Shown: piece after piece, positions 7,470-16,212 of the stretch
How the letters are laid out: each line of letters opens with the position of its first letter
How positions within the stretch are numbered: position 1 is the stretch's first letter
Assembly: GCA_963650915.1 (NCBI GenBank)
Contig: CAVJMJ010000001.1
Coordinates: 147,636 to 211,635, forward strand
Source: UBA4636 sp963650915
GTDB taxonomy: Bacteria > Bacillota > Clostridia > Christensenellales > Borkfalkiaceae
Length of the DNA stretch: 64,000 bases
Reading direction: 5' to 3'
Position numbers and translations under genes: made by a program
The notes under the pieces: model-generated
What the model was told of the DNA's origin: nothing
Database searches by the model: none
What the model saw: the letters and a program-made list of their open reading frames with translations, nothing else

Positions 7470-9011
7470 TTAACCCTCGATTTCAATCATTATGCCGTGT
7501 AAGCGATAGGTATGAAGTGCCGGCCATTGCCCGCCTTTATTCCAATCGGGATACTTAGAGGGAAGTTCCGACATGGTGTATACTACGGGGAGTTCGGAAG
7601 AATCGAGCATATATCCGTAAGCGTCGGTAACGATACCCATATTGTGATTGCGTTTATAGCCCGTTGCGCCCGAATCGATTTTTCCTACCATAACCCATGA
7701 ATACCGATCGTCCTCGAATAATCTCGAACCGATGGTTTCTGTTTTACCGATATCGGTATAAAATACGGTGTTAGAGCCCGAGATCCAATTAATACCGTCA
7801 CTTGTGGGATAACCGAAGTCTTCCTTTACGCAGTAAAGCCTGCCCGTTTGCGGATCGTAACAAAAATCGGCATTGTTTATAACGTCGCTTCCGCCCGATG
7901 AATTGGTTATATTTTTATTGGAAACGTTTATCCTTTTTATTCTTTCGGGGTTATTTAAATTTGAAAAATTCCACATTTCGACGTTGGTAAAAGTACCCGT
8001 CGGGACGCCTGCCGAATAGAAAAGTATTACGGTGCCTTTTTTATCTACCGAAACGAGTGAAGGTTGACCGTAGCCCCAAGAATTATTTGCCGAATTGTCG
8101 GCGTTTGAATCTAAATCGGTACGGCTTAAACCATAGTCGTTGAAAAAGTTTGCAACGGGGTTTATAGAAGCGGGTTTAACCCAAGGACCTTCCGGAGATT
8201 TTGCAATTGCGATGCCGACTTCGTTTTTTGTAACGTTACTTGTAAAGCAACCGAGATACGCCATCAAATAATTATAAGTTTCGCCGTTATACTTGAATTC
8301 TCCTTTGATAACCGAAGGATCGCATACGTGGCGACTATCCCATTCGCCCGTTTCGCCGTGTTCGAGCACGAGTGACTTTTCCGAAAAACTCCATTTACCG
8401 TCATCGTGCAAGGTGCCTTTTCGGTATGCTACATAGTCGGTAACGTTTCCGCTGTCCTTATTGGAACAGTACCAAATGTGCATCGTACGACCTTCCATAA
8501 TGATCGTAGGACAATAATTATAAAAGTTTTCGTTTATATCGTCGCCGAAAAGTTCGCCTTTAAAATCGACCGAGCCGAGATCTGAAGGTTCGACGTATTG
8601 TTCGTTTTTTACATAATTCATAACAACGTTTTTACGATTAATTTTACCCGAAAATTCAAGTTTTGAAAAGTTATTGTCGGTTGTGAATTCATAACTTTTT
8701 AATCCTATTTTAACGGTAACTTTACCGCTTGCTAAGGTGTACGTACCCGTTTGAACGTTTTTCCCGGACATGGTAATTTCCGTCCAAGTTACGGCACCGT
8801 CCTTCAAGTTAATGACGTTTGACAAAAATTTAGAGGTAACGTCGAGAGATGCAATCGTTTTTTCGGTAAGAGTATAATTACCTTCCTCTGCCGATTGGGT
8901 GGTAGGCGGGGGCGGGGTATCGTTAGAACCGCCGTTTAAATCGCAACCTACGGATAGACACATAGCAATCGTAACCATAACGGCAACGAAAATTCGGGTT
9001 AGTTTTTTCAT
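7470..9011 (-). CDS. Secreted beta-propeller lipoprotein, paralog 2
   Basis: 513 residues with lipobox LSVGC, and the same architecture as the following gene: a small beta domain (about 40-135) and a propeller domain from about 145. Shared motifs are MHIWYCSNKDSGN, WDSRHVCDPSVIKGEF, YNYLMAYLGC, SPEGPWVKP and YKRNHNMG. The conserved Asp-Ser-Arg-His and Arg-Asn-His-Asn clusters are the best candidates for active-site residues because they survive in both paralogs. GGAGG precedes the ATG. An intercistronic region with three stem-loops separates it from the preceding gene, so its mRNA may be processed or differently stabilised. The product is probably a surface glycoside hydrolase or glycan-binding protein. 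Confidence 0.7.
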   Translation of the reverse strand: MKKLTRIFVAVMVTIAMCLSVGCDLNGGSNDTPPPPTTQSAEEGNYTLTEKTIASLDVTSKFLSNVINLKDGAVTWTEITMSGKNVQTGTYTLASGKVTVKIGLKSYEFTTDNNFSKLEFSGKINRKNVVMNYVKNEQYVEPSDLGSVDFKGELFGDDINENFYNYCPTIIMEGRTMHIWYCSNKDSGNVTDYVAYRKGTLHDDGKWSFSEKSLVLEHGETGEWDSRHVCDPSVIKGEFKYNGETYNYLMAYLGCFTSNVTKNEVGIAIAKSPEGPWVKPASINPVANFFNDYGLSRTDLDSNADNSANNSWGYGQPSLVSVDKKGTVILFYSAGVPTGTFTNVEMWNFSNLNNPERIKRINVSNKNITNSSGGSDVINNADFCYDPQTGRLYCVKEDFGYPTSDGINWISGSNTVFYTDIGKTETIGSRLFEDDRYSWVMVGKIDSGATGYKRNHNMGIVTDAYGYMLDSSELPVVYTMSELPSKYPDWNKGGQWPALHTYRLHGIMIEIEG

Positions 9012-9095
9012 TTACAAATTTCCTCCGATTATTTTCCGATAACGGTTTATTTTCCGCTTAAAAATGCGAATTTTTTCCGCTTTTTAGCGGATTAT

Positions 9096-9166
9096 CCGCT
9101 TTTAAAGCAGTCGAAATAACTTTCGACTGCTTTAAAAGCGGGGGGAAAGCCACGAAGGCTTTCCCC
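9096..9166 (-). other. Cluster of strong intercistronic stem-loops
   Basis: A perfect 21-bp inverted repeat (arms 9096-9116 and 9121-9141, loop TAAC) sits next to a second hairpin (GGGGAAAGCC/GGCTTTCCCC, about 9142-9166). A small CCGC/GCGG hairpin lies at about 9077-9090. None is followed by a T-run in the direction of transcription, so these look like processing or stability elements, not terminators. Confidence 0.8.
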
Positions 9167-9174
9167 GCTACGGC

Positions 9175-10500
9175 TTATTCAGCCGCGGTAACTCGATAAG
9201 TTGCGGTGTGTAAAATCTGAGTATACAAGTAGTCTGCGTTTTGACTTAAAGTTTTGCAAACGCTGTAAACTATTTCGATATCGCCGTCGAGTTTATGACC
9301 GTAAGCGTCGGAAACGACGGATGCGCCGTAAAGACGTTCGTATTCGGTTTCATAATCGATATAGTCGTATTCTTGCAAACTCTTCCAGCCTTTACCTATT
9401 TCGATGGTATAAAGTTCGGATTCGTCAATGACGCCCAATTCGATTTTGTTTGCGAAATAAGGCTTTTCGTCTGAAGCGGAAGGAGAATAATCTTTAACGG
9501 CATAGAAAGTTTTAGCCGTATCGTCATACATAAAGTCTGCGTTCGGGAACATCAAATCGTTATCGCCTGAGGTAAAGGTACCGTTGGTAGGAACCATTGC
9601 CGTTTGTCCGCCGATTGCGGTAAGATCGGATAAATCGGCATCCCACATATAAGCGAAGTGACCGTACATGTCGGCATAGGTATAGAATACTCTTATAGCA
9701 CTTTCTTTGTCGTAATTGACTACGCTGGGAGCATAGCAACCTACCGAAGTAGCACCGTATTGCGCTTTATCGAAAGCGATAACGGGAGAGGTACCTACTT
9801 TAACCCATTCGCCCATAGGATCGGTTGCAACGGCAAGACCGATTTGTTGTGCTTTGTCGTTAGCGTCGTCGGTTGCACTGTAAGCCATGAGGTAATTATA
9901 AGTGGTTTCGCCCATTTTGAAAGTACCTTTAACCATGCTTGCCGAACCGATGTAATTGTCCCACTTATTCTCTTCGCCTTCTATAGCAACGCTTTGGTCG
10001 CCGTAGAGCCAACCGTTTTCGGTTTTTACGCCCTTACGAACGGCTATTACGTTGTAGTTTTCGGCAGCCGTTTCGTTGGTGGTGTAAACGATGTATCTCG
10101 TTGTGGCGTTTTCTTCGATAACGTCCGCATTGGTGATATAGTAACCCGCTTCGGGCATCGGAAGACCGTAAATAATCGGTTTAACATAGGTTTGAGTTTC
10201 GGAGTACGCACTGTTAAGTCTGGTTTTTCCGTCGCTTATCGCTCTTACGGCAATCGTTTGACCGTCTTGTAAGGTTACGGAAGTTGCGGTGGTGTTTTGT
10301 TCTTCGCCGTCGTTTACTTTATAACCGTAAGAAACGGCGCCGTCGATTGCATTCCAAGAAGCCACTCCCGTTTCGCTTATGGTTACTTCGGGTACGGAAA
10401 GTTTAGTGGGTAAACCGCCGTCGCATGCGACGATAGCCGTTACCGAGAATAACATTATTACGGTAACGATTATTGCAAGAAATTTTTTATTGTTTTTCAT
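9175..10500 (-). CDS. Secreted beta-propeller lipoprotein, divergent paralog 3 with Fn3-like domain
   Basis: 441 residues with lipobox IVAC. Residues about 35-110 (SVPEVTISETGVASWNAIDG onward) look like a fibronectin-III-type domain. The propeller domain follows: IRYIVYTTNETAAENYN, a shortened KWDNYIGSASMVKGTF and YNYLMAYSATDD. It keeps the VIKG/MVKG-F and YLMAY signatures of its two neighbours but has lost their Asp-Ser-Arg-His cluster and the Asn-His-Asn motif, so it may bind glycans without cleaving them, or have another specificity. One nucleotide separates it from the gene upstream, consistent with tight co-translation. Confidence 0.65.
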   Translation of the reverse strand: MKNNKKFLAIIVTVIMLFSVTAIVACDGGLPTKLSVPEVTISETGVASWNAIDGAVSYGYKVNDGEEQNTTATSVTLQDGQTIAVRAISDGKTRLNSAYSETQTYVKPIIYGLPMPEAGYYITNADVIEENATTRYIVYTTNETAAENYNVIAVRKGVKTENGWLYGDQSVAIEGEENKWDNYIGSASMVKGTFKMGETTYNYLMAYSATDDANDKAQQIGLAVATDPMGEWVKVGTSPVIAFDKAQYGATSVGCYAPSVVNYDKESAIRVFYTYADMYGHFAYMWDADLSDLTAIGGQTAMVPTNGTFTSGDNDLMFPNADFMYDDTAKTFYAVKDYSPSASDEKPYFANKIELGVIDESELYTIEIGKGWKSLQEYDYIDYETEYERLYGASVVSDAYGHKLDGDIEIVYSVCKTLSQNADYLYTQILHTATYRVTAAE

Positions 10501-10501
10501 C

Positions 10502-13147
10502 TTAGTTTTCCTCCTTGGGAAGATCCATTACGGTGGGAACGGACTTAGCCGTCGAAGTTTCATTATTGCAAGCGGAAATGAAAGAAGGAGTTACCTTGTA
10601 AGAACCGAGTTTGTTGAAGCTGAAGGATTTACCCTGATAGGTGGGTGCGTGTGCGGTTATCGCAACGTAAGAAGCCCACGAACCACTCGTAAAGGTGTTG
10701 TTTTCGTCAATGAACAAACTGCGTAACATTGCACCCTGAGAACTTGTCGACCAATCTGCCTGATAGAATGCGGTAAAGGGTATGAATACCCAGCCTTCGA
10801 ATCCTACGGGAAGAGTAGCGCAAGGACGAGTCATGTAAATAGTCTGTTTCTCGGTATTTACGTCGTACAAAATAAATCTGTTGCCCTGTTTGATGTTGTA
10901 ACGAGCGTTATGACCTTTTGCGTTGTTGGTATATCCGTTGTTGCAAATATCGATTTCGAGGTTGAAAGATACTTCGACGTCACTGTCGTTTCTTGCCCAG
11001 AATGTAACGCCCTTAGAACCGCTCCAATCCCATTTGATACCGTCGGCAATGGTGGTTGCCGTGTATTGGTCGCCTTCGGGATTTGCACCGGTGGAGGTAA
11101 GTTTTGCCGCATCGTCGCCGTAACTGTCGGTGACCATTTCAACCTTACCGTAACTACCGCCGTCCCAAACCGCGAAGGAACCGGCGGATTTCCCGGTAGC
11201 AAGCCAGTTTAAGGTTACGTCGCCGTAAACGAGTCTGTCGACTTTGTAAGCGCGTACGGCACAACAATTTTCTGCCTTGTCGCTGGTTGCGGTTGCCTGT
11301 GAAAGTTTGTTGGTCTTAGAGGTGTCTACGAGTTTGTGGTAAACGGCGTCCTCACCCAACGTGCCGGTGTAATAACCTACTTCGCCGATAGCGATTTCAA
11401 AGTTCCAATTATATTGGGAGTTAGTTGTTAAAATGAGTTGTTTGATCTTTGTAAGATCTTTGTCGGCGTCTTCACCGAACTGCCAAGCCATTTTGTTGAA
11501 GTTGATTAAAAGTGCACCACTACCGGATACGTTACTTGCATCGTACTGATATTGACTTGCCACAGTAACGGTGCCGTTTTCGTCTATCATATAAGATTTC
11601 GTTCCGTCAAAACCTGCGATGGAGTATCTTGCTCCGCCGTTTTGTACACCGTAAGTGATGCCGGGAGTACCCGTCATTGCCTTATACTGAACAACAAGCC
11701 AAGTTGCGTCGGTTAAATCGGCTTCACTGTCGAATTTTAACGAGAAAGTCTGCCAGTTGGCGGCTGAGTCACCGGTTGCGGTACCCGCCCATACGACTGC
11801 CTTTTCAAAAGCATTGCTACCCTTTAAGAAGGGGTATTCAACAGTTTCGGGAACGGCATTGGGATCGTCCGAGGGGAATTCTAAAGTACTTGCCGCAATA
11901 TAGTAATTAGTTTTTTGTTCACCGTTATCGAGATCGAAAAGTTCGGTGTAGATGGAACCGTTTTGTCCCGGTTCGCCTACGTAGTAACCGATTTCGCCGA
12001 TAGTCATCTTGAAGTTCCAGTTATATTTCGCATTGGTTTCGAAGTATACGGATGCCATTTTGTCAATGGTTCTCGTTTCTTCCTCGGCCCAACTAACCCA
12101 AGACAAATTATCTAACGGGATAAGAAGCATGCCTTCGTCGCCTTCGCTTAAAGTGACGGAAGAATATAAGATGTTAAGGTTCTTAACCGTACCGTCGGCT
12201 TTAACAAGTTTGACTGCGTTTTCTTTGTTTGCAAAAGTACCGTATCTTCCGTTTGTACTCGAAATAGCACCTACGGTCATACCGGGATTACCCTTTACCA
12301 CCTTGATCTGAATTGCCAAATAATCGACGTTCGTAAAATCGGTTTCGGTAAATTTAGGTTGCACAAACTGATATGAATCCGTTTCGGCTTGAGTGGTTTG
12401 ACCTACCCAGGTAGGTGCGTTTGCAAAAGCGTCTTCGCCTACTCTGAAGGGATAAGCGTCTGCTCTGTAAACGGGATAATCGACAGGGGTTTTTGTTGCG
12501 TTATCAACGTAATAGTTACTTTCCTTGCAACCCAATGAAAGGTCTAACAATTCAGTAAAATTACCTTCTTTGGGTTCGCCTTTGTAATAACCTATTTCGC
12601 CTACCGTAACCTTAAAATCTCTGTTATAAAAAGCATTCGTGGTGAAATAAAGAGATTTTATCGAGGTATCGGTATTCCACCGCCAAACGAGAGAGGTTTT
12701 GGGCATTAAAAGCATGCCTTTTGCGTTCAATCCCAAATTGATAGCACCGTTCGCTGCGGTAAGTTCGCTTATAGTGCCGTCTTCGGATACAAAATAGAAT
12801 TTGTTTCCGTTAGCCCCGTCGGTATCGAAACGTCCGTTATTAGTCGATGCAAGAGCACCTACGGTCAAACCGGGATTGCCTTCGAGTTTGAGTTGCATTG
12901 CAAGATAGTCGAAACTATCAAGCGTAGTCGTGGGAATTTTTGCTTCAAAAAATTGCCAATAATCTTCAGAAGCGGTTGCGCCGTTCCAGGTGGGTGCGTA
13001 TTGGAACGCTTTATCACCAGTTTGGAAGGGATAAGCGATTGTGTCGTCCGTGGTTACGGCTAACGCCGTGATGCCTGCCGATATAAGGCTTAAAGCCATC
13101 AATATGGCGAGGACCATGAGAGACAATCTTTTTTTTGCCGAAATCAT
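10502..13147 (-). CDS. Large secreted protein with three ~190-residue internal repeats
   Basis: 881 residues with a cleavable-type signal peptide (MISAKKRLSLMVLAILMALS), no lipobox. Three tandem repeats span about 35-235, 236-435 and 436-630. Each opens with YPF-x-x-G-x-x-AF-x-x-A-x-x-W-x-G, contains a YLA-x-Q-x-K and G-P-G-x-T-x-G segment, and closes with KVTVGEIGYY-x-GEP or a near variant. A different beta-rich C-terminal domain (about 650-870) has the look of a galactose-binding jelly roll (KGVTFWARNDS, GWVFIPF). The pattern suggests a multivalent carbohydrate-binding protein. I do not recognise a named family. No sortase motif or membrane anchor is seen at the C-terminus. AGGAGG precedes the ATG. 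Confidence 0.65.
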   Translation of the reverse strand: MISAKKRLSLMVLAILMALSLISAGITALAVTTDDTIAYPFQTGDKAFQYAPTWNGATASEDYWQFFEAKIPTTTLDSFDYLAMQLKLEGNPGLTVGALASTNNGRFDTDGANGNKFYFVSEDGTISELTAANGAINLGLNAKGMLLMPKTSLVWRWNTDTSIKSLYFTTNAFYNRDFKVTVGEIGYYKGEPKEGNFTELLDLSLGCKESNYYVDNATKTPVDYPVYRADAYPFRVGEDAFANAPTWVGQTTQAETDSYQFVQPKFTETDFTNVDYLAIQIKVVKGNPGMTVGAISSTNGRYGTFANKENAVKLVKADGTVKNLNILYSSVTLSEGDEGMLLIPLDNLSWVSWAEEETRTIDKMASVYFETNAKYNWNFKMTIGEIGYYVGEPGQNGSIYTELFDLDNGEQKTNYYIAASTLEFPSDDPNAVPETVEYPFLKGSNAFEKAVVWAGTATGDSAANWQTFSLKFDSEADLTDATWLVVQYKAMTGTPGITYGVQNGGARYSIAGFDGTKSYMIDENGTVTVASQYQYDASNVSGSGALLINFNKMAWQFGEDADKDLTKIKQLILTTNSQYNWNFEIAIGEVGYYTGTLGEDAVYHKLVDTSKTNKLSQATATSDKAENCCAVRAYKVDRLVYGDVTLNWLATGKSAGSFAVWDGGSYGKVEMVTDSYGDDAAKLTSTGANPEGDQYTATTIADGIKWDWSGSKGVTFWARNDSDVEVSFNLEIDICNNGYTNNAKGHNARYNIKQGNRFILYDVNTEKQTIYMTRPCATLPVGFEGWVFIPFTAFYQADWSTSSQGAMLRSLFIDENNTFTSGSWASYVAITAHAPTYQGKSFSFNKLGSYKVTPSFISACNNETSTAKSVPTVMDLPKEEN

Positions 13148-13223
13148 GTGATTTTCCTCCTATAGAAGTTTATTGTTTCATCGCTTTGCGATGTACTTCT
13201 TTATTTTTTTATTTTTTGTTTGG

Positions 13224-14126
13224 TTATTTTGCGAGCATTACGTCGCGTATAGTGCCGTAAAACTTGTCTTTATCGACCGATAAAGCAACGTTAACGGGCT
13301 TATAGCCTTCCGTTTGTTCTTTTTTGACCTCTATTGCACCGCGTTTTTGACCTTCGGTTATTACTTTCACGTATAACCTTTCAAAAGTGCAAACATCGGT
13401 TATGATACTTGCAACGGCAAGAGGATCGTGCATTACCGATTTTGCGAAATTAAAAGTTTTAAACCATTTGTCGAGCCATTTTACGATAAGCTTGTTCGAC
13501 GGATCCGAAGAATTACGAAAATCGTCCAAAAGAGTATCGTCGAGAGGGCATTTTAAAGTAACGTCAAGCCCTACGAAGTCAACTTCCACGCCCGAATCTA
13601 TCACGCCTTGTACCGCCAAAGGATCGCACAAGATGTTCCATTCGGGTTCGAAGTTCGTAAACCAACCGCCCATGGAAACAACCTTTTTGATTTTCCTCGC
13701 GACGGACGGATCCTTTTTTAACGCCTTAAACAGGTTGGTCATTGCGCCTATGGTTACGACTATCAGTTCGCCTTTATACTTTTCGGCATAACTTATTATG
13801 GCGTCTACGGCGTTATCTTCCGTTTTAAAAGCCTCCATGCCGTCGTCGTACTGACAGGGCGGGGTTTTTAAAAGGTCACCCTCTTCCGTAAAGGAAAAAT
13901 TAGGAATAACACCGTCGGTCGGCATACCTTCGCCCGCATAAACGGGGATGGTTTTACCCGCCACGGAAATAAGTTGTTTTGCCTGTCTTGCCCTGAATAA
14001 TGTGTTACGGAAAACCGTCGTTACCGCCACAATGTCGATATCTTTGCTTTTCAGAGCAAGAGATAAGGCAAAAGCGTCGTCGATATCGTCGCCGATATCT
14101 GTATCGAGTAAAATTTTATATTCCAT
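13224..14126 (-). CDS. Nucleoside hydrolase (inosine-uridine preferring family)
   Basis: This enzyme hydrolyses ribonucleosides to base plus ribose. From the ATG at 14126 it has 300 residues, typical for the family. The N-terminal metal-binding motif DTDIGDDIDDAFAL is intact. The metal and ribose-binding region follows (VTIGAMTNLF, VSMGGWFTNFEPEWNILCDPLA), and a later Asp is in SVMHDPLAVASI. The start is set by a one-base overlap with the stop of the upstream binding-protein gene (TGATG), so the longer open frame upstream is not used. No signal peptide is present, so it acts in the cytosol on imported nucleosides. With the ribokinase in the same operon it feeds ribose into ribose 5-phosphate. 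Confidence 0.92.
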   Translation of the reverse strand: MEYKILLDTDIGDDIDDAFALSLALKSKDIDIVAVTTVFRNTLFRARQAKQLISVAGKTIPVYAGEGMPTDGVIPNFSFTEEGDLLKTPPCQYDDGMEAFKTEDNAVDAIISYAEKYKGELIVVTIGAMTNLFKALKKDPSVARKIKKVVSMGGWFTNFEPEWNILCDPLAVQGVIDSGVEVDFVGLDVTLKCPLDDTLLDDFRNSSDPSNKLIVKWLDKWFKTFNFAKSVMHDPLAVASIITDVCTFERLYVKVITEGQKRGAIEVKKEQTEGYKPVNVALSVDKDKFYGTIRDVMLAK

Positions 14127-15988
14127 CAGTAACCCCTGTAAAGCGTAAGATCTCCGTTGGGTTTTGTTCTGTCCAAAGGACTTACGTATCCCTCTTGATA
14201 GCAAGGCCATGCGTGTACCACGCCGAGTTTTTGTTTGTATTTGGCAAACGCTTCACTGTTCATGGTTATAACAAGTTCCAAATTACGGCTCTTCATGCTG
14301 TTAACCGTCGAGTCATAAATGCTCTTTGCCGTAGCGGTATCTTGCGCTTTAATAATTTTGGGAAGTTGAGTTCCGATAAGGTTGTTTATTTTGGTAAGCG
14401 CGTTGTTGTAAGTCTGGAAGCGAGAATCTGTAGTATCTACTACGAAGTGTGTCGCGTTATAGTCGTAAGAATATATTGTCAACGGACGCTTTAAGTTTGT
14501 ACGATAAAGTTCTTGTTCTGTTTTACCGTGGTTGGTCTTGGGTTGAATGTTATCGTAATATTGATAGTTAATAAGAAGGTCGAACATCATAAGCCCGTAT
14601 TGCGAAGTAGTACCCGTCGCCTTATTTTGAAGGTAACTGTCGGTGTACGCAATAGCGGTCTTACTTTCGTCGGTATAGTTCCATGTTTGACCTTCAACAC
14701 CCAAAGTTACGAGGCGTTGACCTTGATCGGAAGTAAGGTAATCGAAAAGTTTGATAACGAGGTCGGGACGTTCGCAATCGGTGGTTATCATATTGAACAT
14801 ATAACCGTAACCGCGGATGTCGGCAAGAACGGGAGCGTCGCCGTCTTCGTTTGTGATATACATCGAAATATATTCGTAACCGCTGTCTTTAGCCGTAACG
14901 AAGTGCATTTGGTAATCTTGAGGAGTGGCGAGCGTCGCAAAGGCTTTTGCGCCTGCAATGATACCGCCTACGCCGTCGTAAGTTTGGGTAAAGTTAGAGT
15001 CGGAAATTATACCTTCTTTGTATAATTCGTTGACGTATAGAAGCATTTCTTCATAACTTTCCTGTGTGAATTGGTAAACGTAATTACCTTCTTTGTCTTC
15101 GAAAGGAATGGCGAAGAATTGAGCAAGCCAAGTCAAACTGGTGCAACCGTCGGACTTGAATTGAGAAAGTTGAAGACCGGTGGTAATTTGACCCGTTCCG
15201 TTGCCTTTGTAGTTTTGTAAAGCCCACTTTGCCGCTTCTTTAAAGCCTTCGGGAGTGGTGATATACCCCTGCCATTCGACCTTTTTCTTTTGTCCTGTCG
15301 TACGGGAAGTGTATTCGACCATACCGTCCGATCCTTTAAGATTGGTTTCGACGTAATTTTGCCATGCTTCGAAAATATCCTTTCTTACCATCATACCGCC
15401 GTTGGGTTGAAGTTGTCCTTCGGGAACGTCTTCATAACTGTAATAATGGTTGGGAATACCATAGGTTTTGCCGTTTCCGTAAGACCACCATTCCCAAACG
15501 TCTTTCGGAAGATTGGTTTTAAGCGAAGGCGCCCATTTTTCGGCAAGGGTGTTGATGTCGTAAACGTAACCTTGTTGCGCAAGAGAGGATAACCAAGTAG
15601 AGTTACTTGTCGTAAGCGTCATGACATCAGGCATCTTTTTGCTTGCGATAATCGTAGACAATTTTTGTCCGTCGTCGGTGACCGGTGTTTGGAATCTTAC
15701 GGTAATACCTGTATCTTCTTTAATCTTTTGAGAAACGCTTTCAAGCCCGGTGGGTGCGTTCCAAGAAGAAACGTCGACGTACCAATCGATAGTTAAATCT
15801 GTACCGTCTTCGATATACTCCCAACTGTTTTTATCGGAAGGGGTATCGGGAAAATCCGGATAGGTAAGTTTAGCCATGTTGTCATCCCCTTTCGGAGCGG
15901 GTTTGTCTTCGTCGCTACACGATACCAAAGACAGCAGTGTCGTTGCGGTCAAAATAATCGCAATAAGACGAAAGATTTTTTTCTTCAT
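14126..15988 (-). CDS. Sugar ABC transporter solute-binding lipoprotein (LplA-like, large)
   Basis: 620 residues with lipobox LVSC and a Cluster-type extracellular binding-protein body. Features include DLTIDWYVDVSSWN, a segment KMPDVMTLTTSN typical of these sugar-binding proteins, and a long C-terminal lobe (LIKLFDYLTSDQGQRL). Its length and the partner permeases (LplB/LplC-like) put it in the large oligosaccharide-type family found in Clostridia and Bacilli. It captures substrate outside the cell and hands it to the two permeases encoded upstream. A 224-nt gap with hairpins separates it from those permeases. TAGGAGGAC precedes the ATG. The ligand is unknown; nucleoside, ribose or a ribosylated glycan are the context-based candidates. 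Confidence 0.88.
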   Translation of the reverse strand: MKKKIFRLIAIILTATTLLSLVSCSDEDKPAPKGDDNMAKLTYPDFPDTPSDKNSWEYIEDGTDLTIDWYVDVSSWNAPTGLESVSQKIKEDTGITVRFQTPVTDDGQKLSTIIASKKMPDVMTLTTSNSTWLSSLAQQGYVYDINTLAEKWAPSLKTNLPKDVWEWWSYGNGKTYGIPNHYYSYEDVPEGQLQPNGGMMVRKDIFEAWQNYVETNLKGSDGMVEYTSRTTGQKKKVEWQGYITTPEGFKEAAKWALQNYKGNGTGQITTGLQLSQFKSDGCTSLTWLAQFFAIPFEDKEGNYVYQFTQESYEEMLLYVNELYKEGIISDSNFTQTYDGVGGIIAGAKAFATLATPQDYQMHFVTAKDSGYEYISMYITNEDGDAPVLADIRGYGYMFNMITTDCERPDLVIKLFDYLTSDQGQRLVTLGVEGQTWNYTDESKTAIAYTDSYLQNKATGTTSQYGLMMFDLLINYQYYDNIQPKTNHGKTEQELYRTNLKRPLTIYSYDYNATHFVVDTTDSRFQTYNNALTKINNLIGTQLPKIIKAQDTATAKSIYDSTVNSMKSRNLELVITMNSEAFAKYKQKLGVVHAWPCYQEGYVSPLDRTKPNGDLTLYRGY

Positions 15989-16130
15989 AATGTCCTCCTA
16001 AAGCCTAAAATCGGCTTTCATATTTATATAGAACCGTATCGGTTCTTCGATTCCTTAAAAGATTCGGGTACTTTTAAAATTTGCACGATAAATTAAAAAC
16101 CGTTTTGCGTTTTTATGTTTAAAGCCTTTT

Positions 16131-16173
16131 GCGTTTGACCGTTAGGGCAAACGCAAAAGGGGTACCCCTTTTG
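16131..16173 (-). other. Intercistronic hairpins between permease and binding-protein genes
   Basis: A perfect 20-bp palindrome, CAAAAGGGGTACCCCTTTTG (16154-16173), abuts a second stem, GCGTTTG/CAAACGC (16131-16154). The first is GC-rich with a trailing T4 in the direction of transcription, so it may attenuate or block 3' decay. Further stems (AAAGCC/GGCTTT and AGAACC/GGTTCT, about 16002-16048) precede the binding-protein gene. Confidence 0.7.
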
Positions 16174-16212
16174 GAAATATTCGTTTTGATTTTTTGCCGT
16201 TTTCGGCTTGTT

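Noticed and set aside
14127..14210. Longer N-terminus for nucleoside hydrolase
   Set aside because: The family motif begins right after Met at 14126, and that ATG overlaps the preceding stop codon as is typical in this operon.
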